64,000 bases of DNA from Embleya scabrispora DSM 41855 (GCF_000372745.1 NZ_KB889562.1:62001-126000); one strand, 5' to 3'. Positions 1 through 8,600 are shown, numbered from the stretch's first letter. Translations and numbers: made by a program. Notes: a model not told the origin generated them from the letters alone.

Positions 1-458
1 GGCTCCTGGAGAAGGATCAGCCGTTTGACGTCGGGGTGCTCGAAGATGGCTTCGGTGTCGGTCATGTCCGCCTGGATCACCGCGGTGTTGTCGTTCTCCT
101 CCAGCAACATCCGGCCGTGCGCCAACACGATGGGGTCGTTGTCGACGTAGACCACCCGGGCCGTGGGGTCCACGCCCTGGGCCACCTGGTGCACGTTCTC
201 CCGGGTCGGCAGGCCCGATCCGTGGTCCAGGAACTGTCGGATCCCGTATTCGGCGGCCAGCACCCGTACCACCCGTTGCAGGAACGCCCTGTTGTTGCGG
301 GCCAGTTCACAAGTGCTCGGAACGATCTTGAGCAGTTCCTCGCAGGCCGACCGATCGGCGGGATAGTTGTCCGTGCCGCCGAGGTACCAGTCGTACATCC
401 GGGCCGCGCTGGGTGTGTCCACGTCGATCTCGAAAACGCGTTTGTCCCCGTGCCCCAT
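1..458 (-). CDS. DUF574-family SAM-dependent methyltransferase (3' part missing)
   Basis: Only the first 152 codons lie in the window; the gene runs off the left edge. The visible part has the hallmark N-terminus of the actinobacterial DUF574 (PF04672) family: an AARMYDWYLGG(T)DNYPADR segment near residues 19-35, then a QFLDHGSGLPT SAM-binding loop and a VYVDNDPIVLAHG strand typical of a class I Rossmann fold. Family members are usually about 270 residues, so roughly half is missing. The ATG is preceded by a purine-rich GAGGGGG ribosome-binding site about 4 nt upstream. A second family member lies at 4080-4892 on the opposite strand. Substrates of the family are unknown; members are abundant in Streptomyces. 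Confidence 0.93.
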   Translation of the reverse strand, partial: MGHGDKRVFEIDVDTPSAARMYDWYLGGTDNYPADRSACEELLKIVPSTCELARNNRAFLQRVVRVLAAEYGIRQFLDHGSGLPTRENVHQVAQGVDPTARVVYVDNDPIVLAHGRMLLEENDNTAVIQADMTDTEAIFEHPDVKRLILLQE

Positions 459-654
459 ACCGCCCCCTCGTTTTCGCGCCGGCCGGCCGTCACCGTCCCG
501 GCGCCCACGGCCATGCTAGGTCCGCGGGTCGTCCGGGGGCAGGTACTCGTTCGAGAAGCGCCCATGCGGTTTCGCGGCGCGAAACGGGGGTGGCCGGGGG
601 ACGGCGGCGGGGAAGAACGGGTCGCGCGGGAGGGTTCGCGCGACCCGCGTCGTC

Positions 655-1161
655 TCATCGGTCGCGATGTCCGGACCCGGCGCGGTCGGGGCCGCGTTCG
701 AGGGTCTTGACCACGTCGGTGGGCAGGCTGCGTTCGGCCGCCACCAGGTGCGCCGCCACCTCGGGTGGGCCGGTGCCCATCAGATCGGCGGTCGCGGTGA
801 GTGTCAGGCCCAGGCGATAGTGCAGCATCACCGCGTCCGCCTGCGGCCACGGCAGCGCGTCGTGCAGGGAGTCCGGCGCGGACCCGGGCGAGCGGGTGAC
901 CGCTCGGCCCAGGATGCGCCAGGCTCCGGCGGTCGGATTCGGCCCGCGCAGGATGTCCGCCCAGTTCGTGGCCAGTTCCGCGACCGCCGACTGCACGGCC
1001 CGCTCGCCGCGGACCGGATCACCCACCCGCAGGTGGGCGTACTGCGCCCAGCGGGCCCGGTGCAGCAGGCAGAACGCGGCGAAGTCGAGCGGAGCACGGG
1101 ACCGCCCGACGACCGCGACGCCTGCCATGCCGGGTCGGCCCGGAACCTGGTCACGGGACAT
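655..1161 (-). CDS. Degenerate sigma-70/ECF-like regulatory protein
   Basis: A 168-residue protein whose start was placed at the ATG overlapping the stop of the upstream zinc-finger/XRE gene (ATGTCCCGTGA overlap), which suggests translational coupling. The segment LDFAAFCLLHRARWAQYAHLRVGD resembles sigma region 2 (core-binding helix), and AVMLHYRLGLTLTATADLMGTGPPEVAAHLVAAERSL resembles a worn region 4 helix-turn-helix. The strongly conserved acidic and aromatic residues of a working ECF region 2 are not obvious, so it may act as a sigma-like adaptor rather than a true sigma factor. A later start at 1128 (MAGVAVV) is possible. The family call rests on pattern resemblance only. Confidence 0.6.
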   Translation of the reverse strand: MSRDQVPGRPGMAGVAVVGRSRAPLDFAAFCLLHRARWAQYAHLRVGDPVRGERAVQSAVAELATNWADILRGPNPTAGAWRILGRAVTRSPGSAPDSLHDALPWPQADAVMLHYRLGLTLTATADLMGTGPPEVAAHLVAAERSLPTDVVKTLERGPDRAGSGHRDR

Positions 1162-2239
1162 CGGCACCGCCGGTACGGGCCGGGGCGTCCGGGTCGAGAC
1201 CACCGCGCCGGGCGCGTGGGCCCCAGCCGGAGCCACCGGAGCGCGCGTACACCGCCGGGCCGGGCGCGCCGAGCATGGCGAACGGCAGTCCGCCGGCCGG
1301 GAATCCGGCGTCGCCGAGGCGGGTCAGCACGCCGTAGTGCACAAGGGTCCACAACCTGCGCACCACGTCCGGATGTGCACCCAGGCGTTCGACCAGGATC
1401 TCGGCGCCGACCCGATCGGGGATCAGCTCGCCGGCCAGGATCCGCGCCGGCGTGTCGGCGGTCAGCGGAGCCGCGCCCAGCGACGTTGGCGCGGGTCGAC
1501 CGGCGGCCAGCCACAACCCGCGCAACATCGCCGCCAACAGCGCGACCAGGTCCCGCAGTTCGCGCCGGATGCCGTGATCGATACCGCGCGAACACTCCCA
1601 CAGCGCACGCAACTCGTGGGCGTCGCCGCCCAGCTTGCCCACCAGCGTCTCGACCGCCGGCCACGACGCCCACACCTCCCCGGCCAGGATTCGGGCCAGA
1701 AACCCCTCGCTGATTCCGGCCTGCCAGGCCAGGTCCGCGACGGCGATCCCGTCGAGCCGGCGCAGTTCGCGCAACGCGGCGGCCAACCGCTCCCCCGCGT
1801 GCTGCGAGCAGGACAGGTCCTCGTCGCCCCCGGCATCCGCGCCGGGGTCCGCCCGGGCGCCCAGCCGCGCGGCCAATTGCGCCGACCACTCCGGGCGCGG
1901 CCGCGTCGCCGCGGCCGGGAGCGCCTCGCCCACCATCGCCCGATAGCGCTGGGTCTCCCCACTCAGCCGATCCGCGTACGCCAGGCGCACCCGCAACGGC
2001 TCGCGGGTCCGCTCGGCCTCCTCCAGCGCACAAGCCACTCGGCGCAGGATCTCCACGATGCCCGTCTCCAAGCCCCTCCGGTCGGCCGGCGCCGGCGTCC
2101 CGCGCTCCCGCTCGCGCACCCGCTGCGCGCGCCGTCGACACGTCGGGTCGCAGTACAGCCGCTTGCGGCCGGTCGCCATGCGCTGGGCGAAGCGCCGCCC
2201 GCAGGCCGCACACCTGGTGATGTCCCTTCGGGCGTTCAT
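1151..2239 (-). CDS. Zinc-finger plus XRE-type helix-turn-helix protein
   Basis: A 362-residue protein. The start is well supported: AAGGAG lies 8 nt upstream of the ATG, whereas an in-frame upstream ATG at 2392 has no such site. Residues 9-35 hold CAACGRRF and YCDPTCRRRAQR, a CxxC-x(n)-CxxxC zinc-finger-like knuckle common at the N-terminus of actinobacterial DNA-associated proteins. The middle (about residues 150-215) reads as an XRE/Cro helix-turn-helix: IAVADLAWQAGISEGFLARI, then VWASWPAVETLVGKL. A second, weaker repeat of that fold follows (ADTPARILAGELIPDRVGAEILVERLG). It is probably co-transcribed with the sigma-like gene it overlaps. Target unknown; both DNA-binding elements point to a regulator. 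Confidence 0.7.
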   Translation of the reverse strand: MNARRDITRCAACGRRFAQRMATGRKRLYCDPTCRRRAQRVRERERGTPAPADRRGLETGIVEILRRVACALEEAERTREPLRVRLAYADRLSGETQRYRAMVGEALPAAATRPRPEWSAQLAARLGARADPGADAGGDEDLSCSQHAGERLAAALRELRRLDGIAVADLAWQAGISEGFLARILAGEVWASWPAVETLVGKLGGDAHELRALWECSRGIDHGIRRELRDLVALLAAMLRGLWLAAGRPAPTSLGAAPLTADTPARILAGELIPDRVGAEILVERLGAHPDVVRRLWTLVHYGVLTRLGDAGFPAGGLPFAMLGAPGPAVYARSGGSGWGPRARRGGLDPDAPARTGGADVP

Positions 2240-2371
2240 CCCCTGGTTCTCCTTCCGGTTCCGGACGAGGCGGTCACGGGATCCGCCGGGTCCGCGGTAC
2301 GCACGCACCTCACCGGCGGCGCCTCGGTGCGCGGCCGGAGCAGGGCGTCCGTAATCTCCGCACTCCCCGTT

Positions 2372-2389
2372 GTTTCTCCGGGGAGAAAC
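2372..2389. promoter_or_regulatory. Perfect 18-bp dyad upstream of the zinc-finger/XRE gene
   Basis: GTTTCTCC and GGAGAAAC form a perfect inverted repeat around a central GG. It lies about 130 nt upstream of the start of the zinc-finger/XRE gene, a plausible position for a regulator-binding site or a small hairpin in the leader. Its function is inferred from position and symmetry only. Confidence 0.4.
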
Positions 2390-2811
2390 CACGGAATGGT
2401 ACGTTCGGGAATCGTCGGAGGCAGTCGGAAAACCCTCCGGCGGATAACTCGATCAACATGTGCGATTCCTTGATCGTGGTCCCCGACGACCCCGGAGCGG
2501 TGACCGCCGCCCGGGGTCATTCGTTGTTCCGGAAGCTACTCCCAGACTTTCCCGGACATCAACGAATCCGCAGAAATGCAAATGCACGGAGACTGGCCCC
2601 GAGCACCGGAAACGATCGAGGACGTCCTGGCGATCCGACGGTATCGACCGGTCGACGCACCGAGAACCGCAGGCCCCGGGGCATAAAAGCACACACGCGA
2701 ACAGGACCCGATCGGAAAACGTCAAAGCCGCGGAACGGCCCGATTTCCCCGCCCATCATGGCCCGGACGCCCCGTTCATCGAATCCACCCTCCCGGGTGA
2801 CACCCATGCAA

Positions 2812-2823
2812 TTGCATATGCAA
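2812..2823. promoter_or_regulatory. TTGCATATGCAA palindrome
   Basis: A perfect 12-bp AT-rich palindrome, rare in DNA of this composition, overlapped on its left by GCAATTGC. It sits in non-coding DNA between the XRE gene and the class I methyltransferase gene. It may be a protein-binding site; nothing else in the sequence identifies its ligand. Confidence 0.3.
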
Positions 2824-3034
2824 AAGGACGACCTCACCCCGCGCCCGGAAATCCCGACAATAACGACACCCGTTCCGCCCGACACGCTTCCGGGTCCGCT
2901 CCGGCGCATCCGCGCCACCGCGCCGGCCGCCCGCGCGCACGCGGGCCGCGCGCACCCGCGAACGCGCCGATCACCGAAAGGTGACCCCGGGCCGGGCTCG
3001 TCGGCCGATAGGGCCCGCCCGCCGGCCGCGCCGC

Positions 3035-3847
3035 TCAGCCGTGCGCTCGCCCCGGCCGCCCGCCCCGGATCGCCCACGCCCGCGCGCCGAGCACGATCGA
3101 TCCGTCCGCCCGGGTCGGCACCGACGCGCGCAGCGTCTCCCGCAGCCGGTCCCGGTCCGGCCGGGACAGCGCGGCCACATACCCGGGAGCGGGCCCCTGC
3201 CCGGCCAGGAACGGCTCCCACAGGTCCGCGAAGCCGGCGAATCCGGTGGCCACCTCGATCGGCACGACCGCCACGTCCGCCAACCCGGCCCGCTCCCAGC
3301 ACGCCCGCAGCCGATCGGGGCGGCACCGCGCGAACCGGCGACCCTCGTCCCACCGCTCCGCCGCCGGATCCACCGCGCCGGCGGCGGCCCAGAAGTACCG
3401 CAGGAACCCCATGCCCTCGGCGTAGTCCCACACATACCCGGCCACCGTCCCGCCGGGCCGCACCACCCGGGCCGCCCGGGCCACCGCCGCGGCAGGCGCC
3501 GGCAGGAAGTTGAGCACCAGCCCGCTCACCACGACATCGCACGCCCCGTCCCGAAGCGGCGGCGCCATCGCGTCGGCCACCACGAAGCCGGCCGGCGCGG
3601 GCACCTCGGCCCGGGCTCGGGCCACGAAGGCGGCGGACCGGTCCAGCCCCAGCACCCACCCGGGTCGACACCGCGCCACCACGGCCGCGGTCAGCGCACC
3701 GGTGCCGCAGCCCGCGTCCACCCACCGCAGCCCCGGCGCGGCGTGCAACCACGCCACGAACTCGGCCGCGACCGCCCGACTCCATCGCCCCATGTACCGC
3801 TCGTAGGCGTCCCCGGCCGCCCACGTGTCGAACCGTTCCTCGGTCAT
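3035..3847 (-). CDS. Class I SAM-dependent methyltransferase (UbiE/Methyltransf_11 type)
   Basis: A 270-residue cytosolic enzyme. The SAM-binding motif I is LRWVDAGCGTGALTAAVV near residues 38-55, motif II is GWVLGLDRSAAFVARAR, and the motif IV region is GACDVVVSGLVLNFL, then the post-motif VVRPGGTVAGYVWDY. This layout matches generic small-molecule methyltransferases of the Methyltransf_11/25 group. The start at ATG 3847 was chosen because homologous sequence begins at MTEERFDTWAAGDAYERYMGRWS; the purine run GGAGGG is immediately adjacent, an unusually short spacing. It is divergent from the DUF574 gene at 4080, and the two may share a regulatory region. Substrate not predictable. Confidence 0.88.
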   Translation of the reverse strand: MTEERFDTWAAGDAYERYMGRWSRAVAAEFVAWLHAAPGLRWVDAGCGTGALTAAVVARCRPGWVLGLDRSAAFVARARAEVPAPAGFVVADAMAPPLRDGACDVVVSGLVLNFLPAPAAAVARAARVVRPGGTVAGYVWDYAEGMGFLRYFWAAAGAVDPAAERWDEGRRFARCRPDRLRACWERAGLADVAVVPIEVATGFAGFADLWEPFLAGQGPAPGYVAALSRPDRDRLRETLRASVPTRADGSIVLGARAWAIRGGRPGRAHG

Positions 3848-4079
3848 CCCTCCACCATCGCCGACCCGGCCCGGACCGGCCACAACGGCGCCGGCCGCGA
3901 GCGGGCGACCCGGGCGAACGGCGATCGTCACGCGGCCCGACACGCCCGCGCACCGCGTCCGGCCGATCCGCGCCGGCCTGGCACAATGGCTCGGGAATCG
4001 GTTCGATCGCGCCGGTCGGCGTCGCCTTTCCATCGGAACGCGCCGGGTGAACGGCGTCCAGGGAAGAGGAACCACCCCC

Positions 4080-4892
4080 GTGAGCGAGAGTCGCCCCGCC
4101 GAGAGCCCGCCGACATCGAACCAGGACGTGGCGCACAACGCCCGAGTCTGGAATCACTGGTTGGGCGGCAAGGACAACTACCCGATCGATCGCAAGGTCG
4201 GCGACCACGTCACGGACATGTTCCCCTCGATCGGCGAAGTCGCCCGGGCGGACCGCGACTTCCTGGGCCGCGCGGTGCGGTTCCTGGCCGGCGAGGCGGG
4301 TGTGGACCAGTTCCTGGACATCGGCACCGGACTGCCCACCGCCGACAACACGCACGAGGTCGCCCAGCGGGTGAACCCCGCCGCGCGGATCGTGTACGTG
4401 GACAACGACCCCTTGGTACTGGCGCACGCCCGCGCCCTGCTCACCAGCACCCCCGAAGGCGCCACCGACTACATCGACGCCGACGCCCACCATCCGGACG
4501 CGATCATCCGGACCGCCTCGGCGACGCTGGACTTCGAGCGGCCCGTCGCGGTGATGCTGCTGGGCAGCCTCAACTTCATCCTGGACACCGACACGGCCGT
4601 GGACATCGTCCGCCGGCTGATGGACGCGATGCCGGCCGGCAGCCACCTCGTGGTGACCCACCCCACCACGGAACTGGGCGGCGAGGGCAACGTCGAGGCG
4701 ATGCGCTTCTGGAACGAGAACGCCACACCGCCGATCACCGCCCGCAGCCGTGCCGAGTTCGGCCGGTTCTTCGAGGGCCTGGAGCTGCTCGAACCGGGCA
4801 TCGTCTCCTGCTCACGCTGGCGCGCGGACTCCCCCTCCGGTGAACTGCCGCCGGTGGTACCGCAGTTCGGCGCGATCGCGCACAAAGCCTGA
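4080..4892 (+). CDS. DUF574-family SAM-dependent methyltransferase
   Basis: A complete 270-residue member of the family seen truncated at the left edge. Key blocks are NARVWNHWLGGKDNYPIDR (residues about 19-37), the SAM loop QFLDIGTGLPTADNTHEVAQ, RIVYVDNDPLVLAHARALL, and the C-terminal GLELLEPGIVSCSRWR. The GTG start is preceded by GAAGAGGAA about 9 nt upstream; no in-frame ATG gives a comparable fit. Having two paralogues within 4 kb, on opposite strands around regulators, is typical of the regulator-dense loci where this family occurs in Streptomyces. The acceptor substrate is unknown. Confidence 0.93.
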   Translation: MSESRPAESPPTSNQDVAHNARVWNHWLGGKDNYPIDRKVGDHVTDMFPSIGEVARADRDFLGRAVRFLAGEAGVDQFLDIGTGLPTADNTHEVAQRVNPAARIVYVDNDPLVLAHARALLTSTPEGATDYIDADAHHPDAIIRTASATLDFERPVAVMLLGSLNFILDTDTAVDIVRRLMDAMPAGSHLVVTHPTTELGGEGNVEAMRFWNENATPPITARSRAEFGRFFEGLELLEPGIVSCSRWRADSPSGELPPVVPQFGAIAHKA

Positions 4893-4960
4893 GCGCCCGC
4901 CACACACCCGCCGCCCCGGGCGTCCGCATCCGCGGCCACCCCGGGCCCGGCGACGGCGGC

Positions 4961-4986
4961 GCCGGGCACGGAAGCCCGTGTCCGGC
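4961..4986 (+). terminator. Stem-loop terminator after the DUF574 gene
   Basis: GCCGGGCACGG and CCGTGTCCGGC pair over 11 bp (one G-U wobble) around an AAGC loop, about 70 nt past the methyltransferase stop. It lies between convergent genes, so it may also serve the ABC permease gene ending at 5026. There is no U-tract, as is common for actinobacterial terminators. Confidence 0.55.
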
Positions 4987-5025
4987 ACGCCGCGAATTCG
5001 CTTCCCGGAGCCCGCCCGCCGGCAC

Positions 5026-7353
5026 CTACTCCGTGCGCAGCCCGTCCGGGCGCATCAGCCGCCACAGCGGCGGCAGGCTCAGCACCGTGACCAGCAGCAC
5101 CACACCCGCGGCGATCCCGCTCATCAAGGCCATGCCGCTCCAGTCCACGGCGAACGGCCGCGTCACCATTTTCAGCAGCGCGGCACCCAGCCCCACGCCC
5201 GTGACCGCCGCAAGCAGCAGTCCCAGCGCGACCGGAACCGCCGTCTGGCACAGGATCGACCAGCTCAGCGTGCTGCGCCTGGTGCCGAACGCCACCAGCA
5301 CCGACAACAACTTCCGCCGCTCGCGCAGTTGTTCCAGCATGGTCACCAACAAACTCGCGCCGATCAGCAGCAGCACCACGGCCGTGCCGATGAACAACGC
5401 CGTGCGCACGTTCGCGAAACGCCGCGATTCCCGGGTCCAGGACAGGTCGTTGACGGTGGACAGCGGGTCGACCCGGGCGGCGGTGTTACGGACCAGGTCC
5501 CGAGCATCCGGGACGGTCGGGTCGATCCGCACATGCAGCGAGTAGGTCAGGTTCCGGGTCGCCGCCGCCGGCACCGAGCCAGGCGTCGCCAGCACCCCGT
5601 CGTACAACATCCCGCTCGCGTCGACCCGACCCGGCACGGTCACCGCGGTCGCGGGAATCAGCCACGGTGTGCGGGACGCGGGCAGCCCCGTCATCCCATA
5701 GGACGGATCGATGACCACCTGCCGTCCGGCAGCGAGCTTCATCCCACCGACGATGCGGTCCGACGACCCGACCGGCTCGATGATGAAGGAGTCACCGTCC
5801 GCGCAGCGATCGATCCGAGCCAACTCGCGCAGTGTGTCGCACGTCCCGATGGTCAGCGACGCGCCCTCGGCGGGATTGTCGGCCCGGTCGCCGATCCGGG
5901 TGCCCGCGCGCCCGAAGGCGCTGCGAACCCCCTTGGTCTGCCGGATCCGGTCGGTGATCTCGGTGACCCGGTCACCGCCGAGCTGTCCGTTGGACGTCAC
6001 CGACATCTGCGCCCGGCCGGGATCCTGGCCGGTCTCTTTGACGTAGTCGTTCTCGATGCCCATGAAGAGCATCTGCAGGGCGATCGCACCGGCCACCGCG
6101 ACCGCGATGCCGTTGATCGAGCGGGCCGCCGAACCGCTGCCCAACTGGAGCCGGCGCACAGCGAGTTGCCACGGCACCCGGCCGCCGCCGAGCCGGGCCA
6201 CCACCGCCTCCACCAACCACGGCAACAACGCGGTCACGCCGAGGAGCAGGAACACCGTGCCACCGATCACCTGCCCCCGGTTGAACTCCCCGGCATCGGC
6301 ACCCCGACGGATCAACGGGAGGAGCAGGGCCACCCCCACGACCGGCAACAGCAGCCGCCACCACACCCGGCGCCGGGCCGGTGTACCGGTGCGCACCACG
6401 CCGAGCGGCTCGATCATCACCGAGCGCAGCGCGAACAGCGTCACCGCGACGGCGGCGGCCGGCACCGCGAGCGCCACCAGGACGACCGGCGGCAGACTCG
6501 GATCCAGATCGCTGGGGAAGATGCTCAGGTCGAACGCCGCCGCCACATCGGTCATTTGTCGGCCGATCAGGAAGAAGCCAAGCCCGAAGAGCAGCCCGAA
6601 CAACGATCCCGCGAGCGCCTCGCCGGCCGCGATCCATCGGGTGGTCCGGGCATCCGCACCGACCAGCCGCAGCGCCGCCAGCCGTCGGTCGCGCCGCTCG
6701 CCGCCGAATCGCACGGCCGTGGCGATCAGCACCGCAACCGGCATCAGCAGCACCACGAACATCACCACGACGAGCAGAAGCAGCCGGGGGTCCAGCTTTT
6801 CCGCGGGAAAGTCGTTGCCGAACGCGGTGATCCGGACCACCGAACTCGATTCCCCGGTGAGAGCTTCACTGCCGAGGTAGAAGGCCAGGTCGTCCGGCCC
6901 GATCAGGCCCCGTTCGGCGATCCGCCCGGCCGTGCGGTAGGGCAGCCGCTCCTTGAGCAGCGCACCCCGCTTCGAGGCGAGCAGGTCGGCCAGGGCTGGT
7001 GAGACCACCATCTCGCCCGGGGCCGGCAGCCGGCTCAGCCCCGGCGGGATCGGCGCCCGCGGGCCCTCGGCGCGCAGGGCCCGGCCGCGGATCTCGTCGC
7101 CCTTGTACGTGGTGTCGATCGTGCCGACCAGCAGGGTGTTCTCGGCGGCCTGCCGAACCCGCCCCGCCAGTTCGTCCCGGCCGCGCCCTCGGTCGTCGCG
7201 CGCGCCCAGCGCACCGGGTATCGCGGTGGTCAACAACAGCAGCGCCACGCCGAGGCCGACCCCGACCGCGGTCAGCAGCGTGCGGGTCCAACCCTCCCGG
7301 CCGCCGGTGACCGCGAAGCCGACGCCCATCCTCAGATCGCGGAACACGTTCAC
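5026..7353 (-). CDS. FtsX/MacB-type ABC transporter permease
   Basis: A 775-residue membrane protein with an N-terminal transmembrane segment (LLTAVGVGLGVALLLLTTAIPG, residues about 27-48), a long extracytoplasmic region, a first FtsX-like cluster of membrane helices around residues 240-400, a second extracytoplasmic region with a CDTLRELARIDRCADGDSF cysteine pair, and a C-terminal FtsX domain (FIGTAVVLLLIGASLLVTMLEQLRERRKLLSVLVAFGTRRSTL). This is the duplicated-FtsX layout of mechanotransmission-type ABC systems. The GTG start overlaps the ATPase stop as GTGA. Together with the ATPase and PadR genes it forms a three-gene operon. Likely role: export or membrane-stress response to lipophilic or peptide compounds; substrate unknown. 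Confidence 0.9.
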   Translation of the reverse strand: MNVFRDLRMGVGFAVTGGREGWTRTLLTAVGVGLGVALLLLTTAIPGALGARDDRGRGRDELAGRVRQAAENTLLVGTIDTTYKGDEIRGRALRAEGPRAPIPPGLSRLPAPGEMVVSPALADLLASKRGALLKERLPYRTAGRIAERGLIGPDDLAFYLGSEALTGESSSVVRITAFGNDFPAEKLDPRLLLLVVVMFVVLLMPVAVLIATAVRFGGERRDRRLAALRLVGADARTTRWIAAGEALAGSLFGLLFGLGFFLIGRQMTDVAAAFDLSIFPSDLDPSLPPVVLVALAVPAAAVAVTLFALRSVMIEPLGVVRTGTPARRRVWWRLLLPVVGVALLLPLIRRGADAGEFNRGQVIGGTVFLLLGVTALLPWLVEAVVARLGGGRVPWQLAVRRLQLGSGSAARSINGIAVAVAGAIALQMLFMGIENDYVKETGQDPGRAQMSVTSNGQLGGDRVTEITDRIRQTKGVRSAFGRAGTRIGDRADNPAEGASLTIGTCDTLRELARIDRCADGDSFIIEPVGSSDRIVGGMKLAAGRQVVIDPSYGMTGLPASRTPWLIPATAVTVPGRVDASGMLYDGVLATPGSVPAAATRNLTYSLHVRIDPTVPDARDLVRNTAARVDPLSTVNDLSWTRESRRFANVRTALFIGTAVVLLLIGASLLVTMLEQLRERRKLLSVLVAFGTRRSTLSWSILCQTAVPVALGLLLAAVTGVGLGAALLKMVTRPFAVDWSGMALMSGIAAGVVLLVTVLSLPPLWRLMRPDGLRTE

Positions 7354-8030
7354 GTGGCACGCGCCATGTCCCGGGACCTGCCGTCGCGGACGACGATCTC
7401 ACGGTCGGAGTAGGCGGCGATCCGGGATTCGTGGGTGACCAGCACGACCGCGGCCCTCGTATCACGGGCGGCCTCGATCAGCAGTTTCATGACGCGTTCC
7501 CCGTTGAGCGAGTCCAGCGCGCCGGTGGGCTCGTCGGCGAAGACCACACGGGGGCGAATCACCAGAGCCCGGGCCACCGCGATCCGCTGGCCCTGGCCGC
7601 CGGAGATCTCGCCGGGCCGTTTGCCCGCGAGGTCGGCGACCTCCAGTCGCTCCATCCACTCCCGCGCCTTCGTCTCGGCCTCCTTGCGCTTGACCGCGTT
7701 CAGCCGCAGCGGCAGCGCGACGTTCTCCAGGCAGGTCAGCTCGGGTACCAATTGGCCGAACTGGAAGACGAAGCCGAAGTCGCTCCGGCGCAGCGCGCTG
7801 CGTTGGGTGTCCGACATGGCGGTCAGGTCGCCGCCGTCGTAGCGGATGGTGCCGGAGTCGGGGCGGACGATGCCGGCCAGACAGTGCAACAGGGTGGACT
7901 TGCCCGACCCGGACGGGCCCATGATGGCGACGATCTCGCCGGCGCCGACGGTGAACTCGGCACCGGCCAGCGCAGGTGTCGCACCATACGTCTTGTGCAG
8001 CTCGTGGCCGCTGAGCAGGGTGTCGATCAC
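7350..8030 (-). CDS. ABC transporter ATP-binding protein (MacB/LolD type)
   Basis: A 226-residue nucleotide-binding subunit. It contains Walker A GPSGSGKST (about residue 37), a Q-loop in FVFQFGQLVPELT, the signature SGGQGQR, Walker B VVFADEPTGALD, and a switch histidine in VLVTHE. The FADEPTGALDS motif and compact size mark the MacB/LolD/FtsE group that pairs with FtsX-type permeases. The GTG start overlaps the padR stop (GTGA), and the stop overlaps the permease start in the same way, so all three genes are translationally linked. An upstream extension of the open frame to 8567 is only antisense coding of the regulator. Confidence 0.95.
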   Translation of the reverse strand: MIDTLLSGHELHKTYGATPALAGAEFTVGAGEIVAIMGPSGSGKSTLLHCLAGIVRPDSGTIRYDGGDLTAMSDTQRSALRRSDFGFVFQFGQLVPELTCLENVALPLRLNAVKRKEAETKAREWMERLEVADLAGKRPGEISGGQGQRIAVARALVIRPRVVFADEPTGALDSLNGERVMKLLIEAARDTRAAVVLVTHESRIAAYSDREIVVRDGRSRDMARAT

Positions 8031-8551
8031 GTGCGGATCTCCTGGGTGAGTTCGCTGAGACGGGCGGTGGTCAGTTCCAGCCACCGCAGATCCGCTTCGA
8101 GGTGGAACAGCGCGTGGTCGCAGATCAACCGGTCGCTGAGGTCGCCGTCGAGCTTTCGCCGGGTGAGGTCGCGCATCATGCGCAGGTGTTCGGCGCGTTG
8201 GGTGTCGAGGATCTCGTTCGCGTCCCGGCCGGTGAGCAGCGCGAGCACGACCTTGGTGTAGAGCGTCGACTGGAGGTAGGGCTCGGGTTTCTCGGGTTGG
8301 CCGAGCCACTGTTCGACATCGGTGACGCCGGCGTCGGTGATCGAGTAGCGCTTGCGTTCGGGGCCGCCGCTGGTCTCCAGGCCGTCTATCTCCACGAGCC
8401 CGTTCTTCAGCAACCGCGACATGGTCGAGTAGACCTGGCCGTAGGCGAGCGAACGGTCTCGGCCGAAGCGCTCGTCGAAGCTGCGCTTGAGGTCGTAGCC
8501 GTGGCGGGGGCCGGACTCCAGGAGCCCGAGCAGGGTGTGTCCGATTGACAT
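8027..8551 (-). CDS. PadR-family transcriptional regulator of the ABC operon
   Basis: A 174-residue PadR repressor: N-terminal winged helix MSIGHTLLGLLESGPRHGYDLKRSF, the wing region SRLLKNGLVEIDGLETSGGPERKRYSITDAG, and a C-terminal helical domain (Vir_C-like) used for dimerisation. The ATG at 8551 was preferred over an in-frame start at 8602 because PadR homology begins there. The upstream codons would also run through the operator palindrome. It is the first gene of the padR-ATPase-permease operon and faces a 32-bp dyad 8 nt before its start, so autorepression relieved by a ligand that the transporter exports is the natural model. Confidence 0.93.
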   Translation of the reverse strand: MSIGHTLLGLLESGPRHGYDLKRSFDERFGRDRSLAYGQVYSTMSRLLKNGLVEIDGLETSGGPERKRYSITDAGVTDVEQWLGQPEKPEPYLQSTLYTKVVLALLTGRDANEILDTQRAEHLRMMRDLTRRKLDGDLSDRLICDHALFHLEADLRWLELTTARLSELTQEIRT

Positions 8552-8559
8552 GCCGAGGA

Positions 8560-8591
8560 CTATACACAGCAGGTATACCCAGTGTGTATAG
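8560..8591. promoter_or_regulatory. 32-bp dyad, probable PadR operator
   Basis: CTATACACA at 8560-8568 and TGTGTATAG at 8583-8591 are perfect inverted arms, and GGTATACC at 8572-8579 is a second palindrome on exactly the same axis. The site is AT-rich in a GC-rich genome and overlaps the presumed -10/initiation region of padR. TATAC/GTATA half-sites are typical of PadR operators. Confidence 0.8.
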
Positions 8592-8600
8592 CGAGATCGC

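Larger units (their letters stand above)
2240..3034. other. Non-coding stretch, relatively AT-rich
   Basis: About 795 nt with no convincing gene. Base composition between roughly 2440 and 2870 is visibly less GC-rich than the flanks (runs such as GCAGAAATGCAAATGCAC and GGGGCATAAAAGC). Open frames crossing it lack ribosome-binding sites, familiar motifs and the usual third-position GC bias, so I treat them as chance. It contains two palindromes listed separately and probably holds the promoter of the zinc-finger/XRE gene. Confidence 0.6.

Noticed and set aside
2453-2725. Small minus-strand frame of 90 codons in the gene-free island, with several cysteines
   Set aside because: No ribosome-binding site, no recognisable motif, and codon use unlike neighbouring genes.
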